NCBI RefSeq assembly: GCF_010634855.1
Contig: NZ_MWLQ01000003.1
Location: 1 to 64,000, forward strand
From: Microbacterium sp. B35-30
GTDB lineage: Bacteria > Actinomycetota > Actinomycetes > Actinomycetales > Microbacteriaceae
Reading direction: 5' to 3'
DNA: 64,000 nt
This document shows, piece after piece, positions 53,759 to 62,033 of the stretch (position 1 is its first letter; each line of letters opens with the position of its first letter). The notes under the pieces were generated by a model. It saw nothing but the letters and a program-made list of their open reading frames with translations. It did not search any database and was not told the DNA's origin. The position numbers and the translations under genes are program-made.

Positions 53759-54229
53759 CTAAACGTCGTCGAGTCTCAAGCGGATCTCGCTCTCGTCCGG
53801 TATTGGGTCGATGTCCAACCTGGTGCTCGCGTCCCGATGCGCGATGAGCCATCGGGCGCCAATGCGTCGATACTTGTCGCGGTAGGTGCCCCCGGTTCTC
53901 ACCCAACGGCCGCTGTGCAAGCGCACGTAGGTGGCCACATCGCATTCGCCGCGGGCCTCGTCGCCATCGATCCAGACCGTGTGGTTCGTGGTCCAGTGAA
54001 CGTACTGCGCGAACGTGCGCCACTGAGCTTGAACCACACTCGCGATCGCCTCGAGGCCTTCGTATCGCACGTCTTCGCTCATCTGCCATACCGCGGTGGG
54101 CGCCCACACGGCGAGGAACCGGTCGAGATCGCGCCTATCTGCACCATGGCAGTACTCAGAAGCCAGTCTCTGGATCGCAAGCTCGCTCTCGATTCGGTCC
54201 AGACGATCCTCGATATCGGTCACCACCAC
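53759..54229 (-). CDS. SnoaL/NTF2-like protein
   Basis: A 156-residue NTF2-fold protein, opening DRLDRIESELAIQRLASEYCHGADRRDLDRF with a later TTNHTVWIDGDEARGECDVATYVRL and a conserved RTGGTYRDKYRR. It resembles SnoaL-like polyketide cyclase/dehydratase or ring-hydroxylating beta-type proteins. Activity is unknown. Three in-frame GTG codons (54221-54229) make the exact start uncertain. The gap 53543-53758 holds only a short GC-rich hairpin (53606-53629). Confidence 0.8.
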   Translation of the reverse strand: MVVTDIEDRLDRIESELAIQRLASEYCHGADRRDLDRFLAVWAPTAVWQMSEDVRYEGLEAIASVVQAQWRTFAQYVHWTTNHTVWIDGDEARGECDVATYVRLHSGRWVRTGGTYRDKYRRIGARWLIAHRDASTRLDIDPIPDESEIRLRLDDV

Positions 54230-54305
54230 ACTCTTTCACGCACCCCGATGCCGACCGATGAGAGATCGAGCAAGAACGGGCAATGTCCAGGTGGACAACG
54301 CGTGG

Positions 54306-54325
54306 ACATTTCGCTTGCGAAATGT
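54306..54325. promoter_or_regulatory. Perfect operator-like palindrome upstream of SnoaL gene
   Basis: ACATTTCGC-TT-GCGAAATGT is a perfect 9-bp-arm inverted repeat between the SnoaL start and the dnaB stop. It resembles a TetR or GntR operator, but no regulator gene is adjacent. Confidence 0.5.
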
Positions 54326-54347
54326 ACAGCTCGTGCGGAACCTACAG

Positions 54348-55733
54348 TTACCCGAAGTCGCCCGGGGCCATGTCCGTGAAGCGCGAGAAGTGGCCCTGGA
54401 AGGCGACGGTGATCGTGTCGGTCGGGCCGTTGCGGTGCTTGGCGACGATGAGGTCGGCCTCGCCGGCGCGCGGGGAGTCCTTCTCGTAGGCGGCCTCGCG
54501 ATGCAGGAGCACGACCATGTCGGCGTCCTGCTCGATCGAGCCCGACTCACGAAGGTCGGACAGGGCGGGCTTCTTGTCGGCGCGCTGCTCGGCACCACGG
54601 TTCAGCTGCGAGAGGGCGATGACCGGAACAGCGAGCTCCTTGGCGAGAAGCTTGAGGGCTCGCGAGAACTCCGAGACCTCCTGCTGGCGCGACTCGACGC
54701 GCTTGCCCGACGTCATGAGCTGCAGGTAGTCGATGACGACGAGCTTCAGGCCCGCGCGCTGCTTGAGCCGCCGGCACTTCGCCCGGATCTCGACGAGCGT
54801 CATGTTGGGACTGTCGTCGATGTACAGCGGCGCGTCGTTGATGCGGCCGCGGGTCGCGGCGACGGTCGTCCAGTCGCGCGAGTCGAGCGTGCCCTTGCGC
54901 ATCGACTGCAGCGGGATGGCACCCTCGGCGCTCAGCAGGCGCATCGCGATCTCACTGCGCCCCATCTCGAGCGAGAAGAAGATCGTGGGCATGTCGTGCT
55001 TGACCGCGGCCGAACGGGCGAAGTCGAGCGCGAGCGTCGACTTACCCATGGCGGGTCGCGCCGCGATGATGATCATCTGGCCGGGGTGCAGGCCGTTGGT
55101 CAGGGAGTCGAGACCAGAGAAGCCGGTCGGGATGCCGGTCATCTGGCCGTCGCGACCGCGCGCGGCCTCGATCTCTTCCACCGCGGCATCCACCGCGATG
55201 GTGAGCGGCACGTAGTCCTCGGCCGCTTCGGCACCCGTCACCGAGTAGATCTCTGCCTGTGCGTTGTTCACGAGGTCGAGCGCCTCGCCCTGACCCGAGT
55301 ACCCCATCTGCACGATGCGGGTGCCGGCATCGACGAGGCGGCGCAGCAGCGCCCGCTCCGACACGATCGAGGCGTAGTACCCGGCGTTGGCCGCGGTCGG
55401 CACGATCGAGGTCAGCGTGTGCAGGTAGTCGGCACCGCCGGCGCGCTGCAGCTCGCCCGTCTTGATGAGCTCGTCGGTGACGGCGACGACGTCGGTCGGC
55501 TCGCCGTGCGAGTAGAGGGTGAGGATCGCCTCGAAGATCAGCTCGTGCTTGGGCACGTAGAAGTCGGCGCCCCGGAGCGTCTCGATGACGTCGGCGACGG
55601 CATCCTTCGACAGCAGCATGCCGCCGAGCGCACTCTGCTCGGCGAGCTGGTCGTGCGGGGGAGTGCGCTCGAAGTCACGGTGCTCACCACGGGGACCCCC
55701 CATGCGCTCATCGGAGATGTCGGCGATCGACAT
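54348..55733 (-). CDS. dnaB: Replicative DNA helicase
   Basis: A 461-residue DnaB without an intein. The N-terminal domain (about 28-130) starts EQSALGGMLLSKDAVADVIE. The RecA-like domain has Walker A ARPAMGKST, IFFSLEMG, Walker B VIDYLQLM and the arginine-finger region GAEQRADKKPALSDLRESG. It is the hexameric fork helicase loaded by DnaA. The ATG at 55733 has a GGGAGG site about 12 nt upstream. It is separated from the rpsF-rplI block by three genes of other function. Confidence 0.95.
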   Translation of the reverse strand: MSIADISDERMGGPRGEHRDFERTPPHDQLAEQSALGGMLLSKDAVADVIETLRGADFYVPKHELIFEAILTLYSHGEPTDVVAVTDELIKTGELQRAGGADYLHTLTSIVPTAANAGYYASIVSERALLRRLVDAGTRIVQMGYSGQGEALDLVNNAQAEIYSVTGAEAAEDYVPLTIAVDAAVEEIEAARGRDGQMTGIPTGFSGLDSLTNGLHPGQMIIIAARPAMGKSTLALDFARSAAVKHDMPTIFFSLEMGRSEIAMRLLSAEGAIPLQSMRKGTLDSRDWTTVAATRGRINDAPLYIDDSPNMTLVEIRAKCRRLKQRAGLKLVVIDYLQLMTSGKRVESRQQEVSEFSRALKLLAKELAVPVIALSQLNRGAEQRADKKPALSDLRESGSIEQDADMVVLLHREAAYEKDSPRAGEADLIVAKHRNGPTDTITVAFQGHFSRFTDMAPGDFG

Positions 55734-55832
55734 AGGCTGCGAGTCCTCCCTATCGTTCGTTCACATCGTCCGAGTTGTCACGGCGCGGGCCGGTGCGGCT
55801 CGCCGGCACGCGTGAGCGTGCACGAGCTGATT

Positions 55833-55854
55833 GCGGGATGCCGCAGCATCCCGC
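55833..55854. repeat. GGATGC inverted-pair hairpin near dnaB promoter
   Basis: GCGGGATGC (55833-55841) and GCATCCCGC (55846-55854) form a perfect 9-bp stem with a CGCA loop, upstream of dnaB. Confidence 0.6.
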
Positions 55855-55980
55855 TCCCCGCCGAACCCCCGTGTGCGATCCCCCTGCCACCGTCACGCCG
55901 CTGTGTCCAGCACGGAGACGCGCGCCACGAGTGGGCCGCACCCCACGCTAAGGACGGCCTCCGACACCCGCAACACGACC

Positions 55981-56179
55981 TGTGGATAACTCTGTGGAGA
56001 GACTGCGTGAAACGCCGACACGCCTGTGAACAACCTCTGTGGAGAACTCGCTGCTTTTCTAGCACGGTCTTGTCAGAAACCACTCCTGACCAGCCCTTGC
56101 GAATTCCACAGCCTGTGGAGGGGGATGTGATTGAAGTCAGGGTTGAAGGTTTGGGCTGAACTTCGTTCCCTGTGCACAA
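55981..56179. other. Cluster of DnaA-box-like sites upstream of dnaB
   Basis: The plus strand has TGTGGATAA (55981-55989), the exact complement of the consensus box TTATCCACA. Near matches are TGTGAACAA (56025-56033), TGTGGAGAA (56038-56046) and TGTGCACAA (56171-56179), and a TCCACA-GCC-TGTGGA inverted pair lies at 56105-56119. The whole 55734-56342 gap has no gene. It may be a DnaA-binding regulatory or titration region for dnaB. There is no dnaA or dnaN here to support an origin. Confidence 0.5.
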
Positions 56180-56342
56180 TTCCGGGGACACAGACACACC
56201 GTGCGCGCGCGAGGAGTCGTGATCGGATTCGCGCTCAGAGGGTCTGGACAGACCGCTGACCCAGCCGGTATCGTCACAGGTCCAGGCACCCTCACGCACG
56301 ATCCGTTCGGAACGTGCGGCTCTTTCGTCGTGGGAGGTGAAC

Positions 56343-57338
56343 GTGGAGATCGCAACCTCGCAGCTGCCGAGGATCGTGCGGCTGGCCCTCATCGGGGTCG
56401 GAACCGCGTTCGCCTGGATCGTCGTCTCGCTGCTCCTCGGCCTCGGCCACGGGCAGGCGCACGCCGACGAGCCCGATGACGGAGGACTGCTCGGGGGTGC
56501 CCTGGGTGCCGTGACCTCGCTGGTCGACACGACCGCGACGACCGTCACCACCACCGTCTCGACCGCGACGACGGGCGTCACCGGCGTCGTCAACGACGTC
56601 GTCGCCATCGCTCCGGAGCCCGTCCAGCAGCCGGTGAGCCAGGTCGTCCAGACCGTCGGCACCGTCGTCACCAGCGTGACGCAGCCGGTCTCGAATGTCG
56701 TCTCCGGCGGGGTCGTGGGCAACGTGACGCAGCCCGTGGTCGACCTCGTGACCGAGGTTCCGATCGTCGGCGGCATCGTCACCGGCATCGGTCTCGACGA
56801 TGCCGTGACCGACCTCGGCGGCACGGTCGACGAGACGCTGGGCGGCATCGTCGGCGCCGTCGACGAGACCGGCGCGACGGTCGGATCACCGCCCGCCGGC
56901 GGCCCCGGCGCAGTGCCGGCTCTTCCCGGAGCTCCCGCGATTCCCGGCCTCCCCGCACTCCCCGGCCTGACGACGGAAGCCGACGCCTCGGCGGCGGATG
57001 GCACGCTCGCTGCGCTGACGGATGCCGCAGCCACCCTCTTCTCGACGACCGCCGGCTCGATCGGCGCGTGGGCCGCGGCATCCGTGTCCCACGCCTCGGC
57101 CGTCGTCACCGTCGTCGCCTCGTCCGCCGCGCTGGCCGTGAGCGGACCCCTCGGCTCTGCAGGCGGACTCTGCCTGCCGACATCTTCCGCGGGATCCGGT
57201 GGTGCGGGTCCCGGCGTCTGGGCGCTTGCCGCCTTCCTCCCGCTTGCCGCACACCGTGCCTGGGTGCGACGAGCAGGTCCGGAAGACGAGCACGCGCCGC
57301 CGGCGCCCGTCGGCTCCACCGACGTCTCCCCCGACTGA
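56343..57338 (+). CDS. Secreted Val/Thr-rich protein, upstream of chaplin-like gene
   Basis: A protein of about 331 residues. A signal-like segment (about 12-38, ending HAD-EP) is followed by Val/Thr-rich helical or beta repeats (TTATTVTTTVSTATTGVTG, QPVSNVVSGG). A Pro/Ala-rich linker (about 185-215) and a C-terminal hydrophobic segment ending WALAAFLPLAAHRAWVRRAG come next, with an acidic tail. The GTG at 56343 is preferred to 56337 because GGAGG lies 5 nt upstream of it. No sortase motif is seen. It may be a cell-envelope partner of the chaplin-like gene 134 bp downstream. Confidence 0.7.
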   Translation: MEIATSQLPRIVRLALIGVGTAFAWIVVSLLLGLGHGQAHADEPDDGGLLGGALGAVTSLVDTTATTVTTTVSTATTGVTGVVNDVVAIAPEPVQQPVSQVVQTVGTVVTSVTQPVSNVVSGGVVGNVTQPVVDLVTEVPIVGGIVTGIGLDDAVTDLGGTVDETLGGIVGAVDETGATVGSPPAGGPGAVPALPGAPAIPGLPALPGLTTEADASAADGTLAALTDAAATLFSTTAGSIGAWAAASVSHASAVVTVVASSAALAVSGPLGSAGGLCLPTSSAGSGGAGPGVWALAAFLPLAAHRAWVRRAGPEDEHAPPAPVGSTDVSPD

Positions 57339-57472
57339 TCGGCTCCCGGCCGCCTTCGCTCATCCGAGTCCAGGCGGCAGAGCAGCAGCGCGCCCTCACG
57401 CGCTGAGCAGCGCCTCCCGCGTTCTCCAGAACGCCTGCGCTGCGAACCGATCAATCCACAAAGGGGAACACC

Positions 57473-58975
57473 ATGCGTACTTTCTACAAGCGCGCCCTCT
57501 GGGGCACGCTCCTCGCCGGCGGCATCACGCTGCTCGGCGCGACGGTCGCCAACGCGGCCGAGACGACCGGTGACGACGGGCTGCTCTCGGGCACCCAGGC
57601 GATCATCGACGTCAACCTTCCGATCGACATCAGCGGCACCTCGCTCTCTGTGCTGGGCGACTCGTCCAGCACCGGTGCCACCACGGCGGCGCCCGCGCCG
57701 GCTCCGGCTCCGGCTCCGGTCGAGGCGACGACGAGCGGCTCCGACGGCATCGGCTCGGGCACGCAGGGCCTCGTGTCGGTGAACGTGCCGATCACGGTGT
57801 CGGGCAACGCGATCTCGGTCGTCGGCGACAGTTCGTCGACGGATGCCGCGACCACGGCACCGGCGACGGCACCGGCGACCGCCGAGACCTCGGGCGAGGA
57901 CGGCCTGCTCTCGGGACTCCAGGGGATCGTCTCGATCGCCGCTCCGGTCACGGTCTCGGGCAACGCGATCTCGGTCGTCGGCGACAGCACGACCGAGGGC
58001 GCCACGACGACGCCCGCCGGCTCGGGCGGCGCTGCCGGCGCCGATGCCTGGACGAACGGCGAGGACTCGATCCTCGGCGGCACCCAGGTCGTCGCACCCG
58101 TCACCGCCCCGGTCACCGTCGGCGGCAACGCGATCTCCGTCATCGGAGACAGCGCGTCGACGGATGCCACCACCACCACCGGCACGGGTACGCCGTCGGC
58201 CGGCGCGCTGGGCACCACGGACGGCGAGGACTCGATCCTCGGCGGCACCCAGGTGCTCGCACCGATCACCGCCCCGATCACCGCGGTCGGCAACGCGATC
58301 TCCGTGATCGGAGACAGCACGTCGACGGATGCCGCCACCACGGCACCCGCGACGGGAACGACCGGCGGCGCCGCCAGCGGCATCACCGACGGCACGGACT
58401 CGATCCTCGGCGGCACGCAGGTGCTCGCGCCCATCGCGGTTCCGGTCACGGTGGTCGGCAACGCCATCTCGGGGATCGGCGACAGCACCTCCACCGGTGC
58501 GGTCGCGGCTCCGGGCACCGGCACGGGCGGCACCACCGCGACCACCGGCGGCCCGGGCTCGATCCTCGGCGGCACGCAGATCCTGGCGCCGATCGCGCTT
58601 CCCATCACCATCGGCGGCAACGCCGTCTCGGTGATCGGCGACAGCGTGACCACCGGCCCGGCGGTGCCGACCGATCCGACCGATCCGACCGATCCGACGG
58701 ACCCGACCGATCCGACCGATCCCACGGACCCGACCGACCCGACGACCCCGACCGACCCCACGGACCCGACGGACCCGACGACTCCCGTCAACCCGGGGAC
58801 CGGCGGGACCTCCGGTGACGGCTCGGCCACGGTCACGGGCGCGGCGGCCTCGGCCGGAGCGGCCACCCAGCTCGCCACGACAGGAGGAGCGGGCGCGATG
58901 CCGTTCCTGCTGCTCGGGCTCTCGCTGCTCGCAGCGGGCGCCATCGCGCGCGTGTCGCGGCGACGCTCCGCGTGA
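57473..58975 (+). CDS. Chaplin-like repeat surface protein with LAxTG sorting signal
   Basis: A 500-residue secreted protein. The signal ends near TVANA-AE (about residue 29). Seven repeats of about 35-40 residues follow, each with an SILGGTQVLAPI-like start and a GNAISVIGDS end (first repeat GTSLSVLGDS), separated by Ala/Thr/Gly linkers. They resemble chaplin modules, where a GN-type core forms amyloid at the cell surface, but lack Cys. A TDP tandem repeat (DNA 58667-58790) is followed by LATTG, then a membrane segment and RRRSA, a class E sortase signal. It is likely wall-anchored. GGGGAA precedes the ATG, and a 12-bp hairpin terminates it. Confidence 0.88.
   Translation: MRTFYKRALWGTLLAGGITLLGATVANAAETTGDDGLLSGTQAIIDVNLPIDISGTSLSVLGDSSSTGATTAAPAPAPAPAPVEATTSGSDGIGSGTQGLVSVNVPITVSGNAISVVGDSSSTDAATTAPATAPATAETSGEDGLLSGLQGIVSIAAPVTVSGNAISVVGDSTTEGATTTPAGSGGAAGADAWTNGEDSILGGTQVVAPVTAPVTVGGNAISVIGDSASTDATTTTGTGTPSAGALGTTDGEDSILGGTQVLAPITAPITAVGNAISVIGDSTSTDAATTAPATGTTGGAASGITDGTDSILGGTQVLAPIAVPVTVVGNAISGIGDSTSTGAVAAPGTGTGGTTATTGGPGSILGGTQILAPIALPITIGGNAVSVIGDSVTTGPAVPTDPTDPTDPTDPTDPTDPTDPTDPTTPTDPTDPTDPTTPVNPGTGGTSGDGSATVTGAAASAGAATQLATTGGAGAMPFLLLGLSLLAAGAIARVSRRRSA
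58667..58790 (+). repeat. Tandem 9-bp (GACCGATCC-type) coding repeat
   Basis: About twelve 9-bp units encode Thr-Asp-Pro repeats within the chaplin-like gene, with synonymous changes (GATCC, GACCC). The extended stalk lies just before the sortase signal. Slippage here could change stalk length. Confidence 0.85.
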
Positions 58976-59035
58976 GTCGACGGGGCAAGTCGACGTTCCC
59001 CAGGCGCCCCTCGCCCCGACTCCCGTGAGAGCACC

Positions 59036-59066
59036 GCGGGAGGGCCGTCCCCAGCGGCCCTCCCGC
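59036..59066 (+). terminator. Terminator hairpin after chaplin-like gene
   Basis: GCGGGAGGGCCG (59036-59047) pairs perfectly with CGGCCCTCCCGC (59055-59066) around a 7-nt loop, 60 bp after the stop. Confidence 0.75.
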
Positions 59067-59100
59067 CCTTGAACCGCCCCCGACCGTGATCGCCGGATCT

Positions 59101-59235
59101 TGCCTGGACCGGTGCCCGCGATCGGGGGTGCCTCACCCATCTCCTCCCGCACCGTCCGGCCATGCCTGGACCGGTGCGATGCGGGGGGAGATGCAACGAG
59201 CGGATGCCGCGACCCGGGGGGCTCGCGGCATCCGC
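59101..59235. repeat. Direct repeat and GGATGCCGC hairpin before eis-like gene
   Basis: TGCCTGGACCGGTGC occurs at 59101-59115 and 59163-59177. GCGGATGCCGCGA (59200-59212) and TCGCGGCATCCGC (59223-59235) form a perfect 13-bp stem. The gap 58976-59314 otherwise has no gene. Confidence 0.65.
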
Positions 59236-59314
59236 TTCGTCTTGCCCCCAAGGCGCAGGTCCAGGGCGCGCCGCTCGCGTTGCGCATCCCCCGCCCGCTC
59301 GTCAGAGTAGGGGG

Positions 59315-60589
59315 GTGCCCGTTCCCGAGCCCTACTTTCTGACCCCCATCGGTCATGACCGCCTCGACGACGTCCTCCGTCTGGACATCTGGGCATTCCC
59401 CACCGAGCGCTCCGTCGAGGCGCTGCGCGAACTGCCGAGCCCGCTCAGCTGGCACCGCACGTACGGCGTCGCCCATGTCGACGACGACGAACAGCTCGCC
59501 GGCTTCCACGGCGCGTATCCGCTGCGCGCCTACCCCGTCCCCGGGGCCGAGGTGTCGTGCGGCTGGCTGACGTGGGTCGGCGTGCACCCCGGCCACCGTC
59601 GCCGCGGCATCCTGCGCGGCATGATCGAGCACCACTTCGCCGACTGCCTCGCGCACGGCGAAACGATCTCGGGGCTGATGGCGGCCGAGACGCCGATCTA
59701 CGGACGCTTCGGCTACGGCATGGCTTCGACGCAGCTCAGCCTGACGATCCCCCGCGGTGCGGCGCTTCGTCCGGTACCCGGTGCGGCCGAGCTCGAGGTC
59801 GCGCTGGAGGACTGGGATGCCGAGGTCCACGGCGACCTCGTGGCCGCCATCCATCGCGACTACGCGCGGCTGCCCGAAGGCCTGGGCCGTCCGGGCTGGG
59901 CGACCCGCGAGACCCCCGAGCAGCGCGCGGCGCGCGAGGCCGACCCCGCGGCGCTGCGCGGCGGCAAGGAGGCGCTGCGCCTCCTGCTGGTGCGCGACGA
60001 CACCGACGCCGTGCTCGCGTACGGGACCTTCCGCCGCACGATGTCGTGGGAGCGCGCCGGCGCCGAGGGCACCGTGCACGTGCGCGAGGCCGTCGCGCTG
60101 ACAGCCGCCGCCGCGCACCGGATGTGGTCTGTGCTGCTCGACCTCGACCTGACCACCCGCGTGCACATCTCGAACCTGCCCGTCGATGACCCGATCGTGT
60201 CGCTCCTCGTCGACGTCAGGGCCGCCGCGCCCGACTATCAGGACAACTCGTGGATCCGCATCGTCGACCTGCCCGCCGCGCTCGCGCAGCGCCGGTACGC
60301 CGGCGATGTCGACGTCGTGCTCGAGGTCACCGACGCGATGCTCCCCGCCAACGCCGGTCGCTGGCGGGTGCGCGCCGAGGCGTGGGGCCACGCCGATGTC
60401 ACCCGCACCGACGACGAAGCGGACCTCACCCTCGACATCCGCGAGCTCGGCGCGGCCCACCTGGGCTCGATCTCGCTGAGCTCCCTGGCGCAGGCAGGCC
60501 TCATCGAGGTGCGCTCGCCCGAGGCGCTGCGCACAGCATCCGCCGCCTGGTCGTGGCCGGTCGCCGCCGGGGCGAACTGGGTCTTCTGA
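59315..60589 (+). CDS. Eis-family N-acetyltransferase
   Basis: About 424 residues, the full Eis length. An N-terminal GNAT domain has the acetyl-CoA loop VGVHPGHRRRGILRGMIEHH. A second degenerate GNAT-like domain follows, and the C-terminal SCP2-like domain ends with the WVF carboxylate, which acts as general base in Eis. Members acetylate aminoglycosides or other amines at several positions. The GTG at 59315 is the only plausible start close to a GGGGGG site; it is uncertain. A bidirectional hairpin separates it from rplI. Confidence 0.85.
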   Translation: MPVPEPYFLTPIGHDRLDDVLRLDIWAFPTERSVEALRELPSPLSWHRTYGVAHVDDDEQLAGFHGAYPLRAYPVPGAEVSCGWLTWVGVHPGHRRRGILRGMIEHHFADCLAHGETISGLMAAETPIYGRFGYGMASTQLSLTIPRGAALRPVPGAAELEVALEDWDAEVHGDLVAAIHRDYARLPEGLGRPGWATRETPEQRAAREADPAALRGGKEALRLLLVRDDTDAVLAYGTFRRTMSWERAGAEGTVHVREAVALTAAAAHRMWSVLLDLDLTTRVHISNLPVDDPIVSLLVDVRAAAPDYQDNSWIRIVDLPAALAQRRYAGDVDVVLEVTDAMLPANAGRWRVRAEAWGHADVTRTDDEADLTLDIRELGAAHLGSISLSSLAQAGLIEVRSPEALRTASAAWSWPVAAGANWVF

Positions 60590-60640
60590 CCGCCAACGTC
60601 GGCAGGCGGCATCCACGCAGCGACGGACGCCGGAAACGAC

Positions 60641-60688
60641 GGATGCCGCGGGCGCAGTGCTCGTGAAGAGCACCGGCCCGCGGCATCC
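60641..60688. terminator. Bidirectional GGATGCCGCGGGC terminator
   Basis: GGATGCCGCGGGC (60641-60653) pairs perfectly with GCCCGCGGCATCC (60676-60688). An inner GTGCTC/GAGCAC stem occupies 60657-60673. It lies between the eis-like stop and the rplI stop. Confidence 0.8.
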
Positions 60689-60701
60689 ATCCGCGCCAGA
60701 G

Positions 60702-61154
60702 TTACTTGGCGGCGACCACCTGCAGGGTGATCACGGCGGTGAGGTCGTCACGCAGGCGGATCGTCGCCTCGTGCTCGCCCACCGACTTGATCGGGGAGGT
60801 GATGTGGATCTTGCGCTTGTCCAGGTCGCCGAGGCCGGCGGCCTTGACCGCGTTCGCGATGTCGACCGTCTTGACCGCGCCGAACAGGCGGCCCTCGGCG
60901 CCGGCCTTGACCGACAGCTTGACCTTGTTGGTCTCGAGGGCGTTCTTGAGCGCCACGGCCTCTTCGTGGTCGTGGATCGCGCGGGACTCGCGAGCGGCGC
61001 GGATCGACGCCACCTGCTTCTCGCCACCGCGGGTCCAGGCCACAGCGAAGCCCTGGGGGATGAGGTAGTTGCGGGCGAACCCGTTCTTGACCTCGACAAC
61101 GTCTCCGGCGCTTCCGAGCCCGGCGACCTCATTCGTGAGAATCAGCTTTGCCAT
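60702..61154 (-). CDS. rplI: Ribosomal protein bL9
   Basis: A 150-residue L9. The N-terminal domain [37 protein letters not shown] matches the family signature, and the long helix and C-terminal domain follow. It is the last gene of the rpsF-ssb-rpsR-rplI unit, 10 bp after rpsR. Confidence 0.96.
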   Translation of the reverse strand: MAKLILTNEVAGLGSAGDVVEVKNGFARNYLIPQGFAVAWTRGGEKQVASIRAARESRAIHDHEEAVALKNALETNKVKLSVKAGAEGRLFGAVKTVDIANAVKAAGLGDLDKRKIHITSPIKSVGEHEATIRLRDDLTAVITLQVVAAK

Positions 61155-61164
61155 TGGGTGCTCC

Positions 61165-61419
61165 TTAGCGGCCAGCGCCGGCGTAGGGCAGGAGCGCCAT
61201 TTCGCGCGCGTTCTTGATCGCCTTGGCGATCAGACGCTGCTCCTGCACCGAGACACCGGTGATACGACGGGCGCGGATCTTGCCACGCTCCGAGATGAAC
61301 TTGCGAAGAGTCGCGACGTCCTTGTAGTCGATGAGACCGACACGGATCGCCTTCGCGGGGGCCGCGTTCTTCGCGCCCTTCCGCGGCTTCCGGCGGTCGC
61401 CGGTTGCCTTTCCAGCCAT
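61165..61419 (-). CDS. rpsR: Ribosomal protein bS18
   Basis: An 84-residue S18. The core [50 protein letters not shown] is typical, including the signature around [10 protein letters not shown]. No zinc-binding CXXC is present, so it is the zinc-independent form. It follows ssb by 72 bp, containing a GGATGCC hairpin. Confidence 0.95.
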   Translation of the reverse strand: MAGKATGDRRKPRKGAKNAAPAKAIRVGLIDYKDVATLRKFISERGKIRARRITGVSVQEQRLIAKAIKNAREMALLPYAGAGR

Positions 61420-61443
61420 GGTGGTTCCTTACGTTTCCTTGAT

Positions 61444-61468
61444 CGGATGCCTCGCGCCGAGGCATCCG
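61444..61468 (-). repeat. GGATGCCTCG intercistronic hairpin between ssb and rpsR
   Basis: CGGATGCCTCG (61444-61454) and CGAGGCATCCG (61458-61468) form a perfect 11-bp stem with a 3-nt loop within the operon. It may tune relative expression of ssb and rpsR or process the mRNA. Confidence 0.65.
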
Positions 61469-61491
61469 GAATCTGCTTCTGAGATCGACCC

Positions 61492-62028
61492 TTAGAAGGG
61501 GGTGTCGTCGCCGTAGGCGCCGGGAGCTGCCCAGGCGTCGCCGCCGGCGGCGCCGCCGCCGTTCGCCGAACCGGGCGTCGACCACGGCTCGTCGGCGACC
61601 TGGGCCGGGCGAGCCTGACCGCCACCGCCACCGCCGCCGAAGCTGCCGCCGCCGCCCGAGCCGCCCGCAGCGCGGGTGACCTGTGCGGTCGCGTAACGCA
61701 GCGACGGGCCGATCTCGTCGACCTCGAGCTCGATCGCGGTGCGGTTGTTGCCCTCGCGGTCCTGGTAGCTGCGCTGCTTGAGGCGGCCGGTCGCGATGAC
61801 CCGCATGCCCTTGGTCAGCGAGCCGGCCACGTGCTCGGCGAACTCGCGCCACACGCTCGCGCGGAGGAACAGCGCTTCGCCGTCCTTCCACTCGTTCGCC
61901 TGACGGTCGAAGTTGCGCGGCGTCGACGCGATCGTGAAGTTCGCGACGGGGAGGCCGTTCTGCGTGTACCGCAGTTCGGGATCAGCCGTGAGGTTTCCCA
62001 CGACGGTGATGATCGTCTCGCCGGCCAT
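61492..62028 (-). CDS. ssb: Single-stranded DNA-binding protein
   Basis: A 178-residue SSB. The OB-fold (1-112) begins [25 protein letters not shown], and the C-terminal half is glycine-rich ([13 protein letters not shown]) with the acidic tip GDDTPF, close to the usual DDEPF-type partner-binding tail. It protects single-stranded DNA at forks. Start ATG at 62028, 5 bp from the rpsF stop. Confidence 0.95.
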   Translation of the reverse strand: MAGETIITVVGNLTADPELRYTQNGLPVANFTIASTPRNFDRQANEWKDGEALFLRASVWREFAEHVAGSLTKGMRVIATGRLKQRSYQDREGNNRTAIELEVDEIGPSLRYATAQVTRAAGGSGGGGSFGGGGGGGQARPAQVADEPWSTPGSANGGGAAGGDAWAAPGAYGDDTPF

Positions 62029-62033
62029 CAGCC

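Noticed and set aside
53546..54379. 277-codon plus-strand frame opposite the SnoaL-like gene
   Set aside because: It runs over the palindrome and dnaB end, and the minus frame has a recognisable NTF2-type fold.
55981..56179. Chromosomal origin oriC
   Set aside because: Box-like sites are present but no dnaA, dnaN, parA or rpmH gene is nearby and the stretch is not AT-rich.
55778..60673. Very long open frame (over 1600 codons) on the minus strand opposite the chaplin-like and Eis genes
   Set aside because: It is an antisense shadow of GC-rich genes. The plus strand has signal peptides, repeats, a sortase motif and Eis motifs, and the minus translation is low-complexity Arg/Gly.
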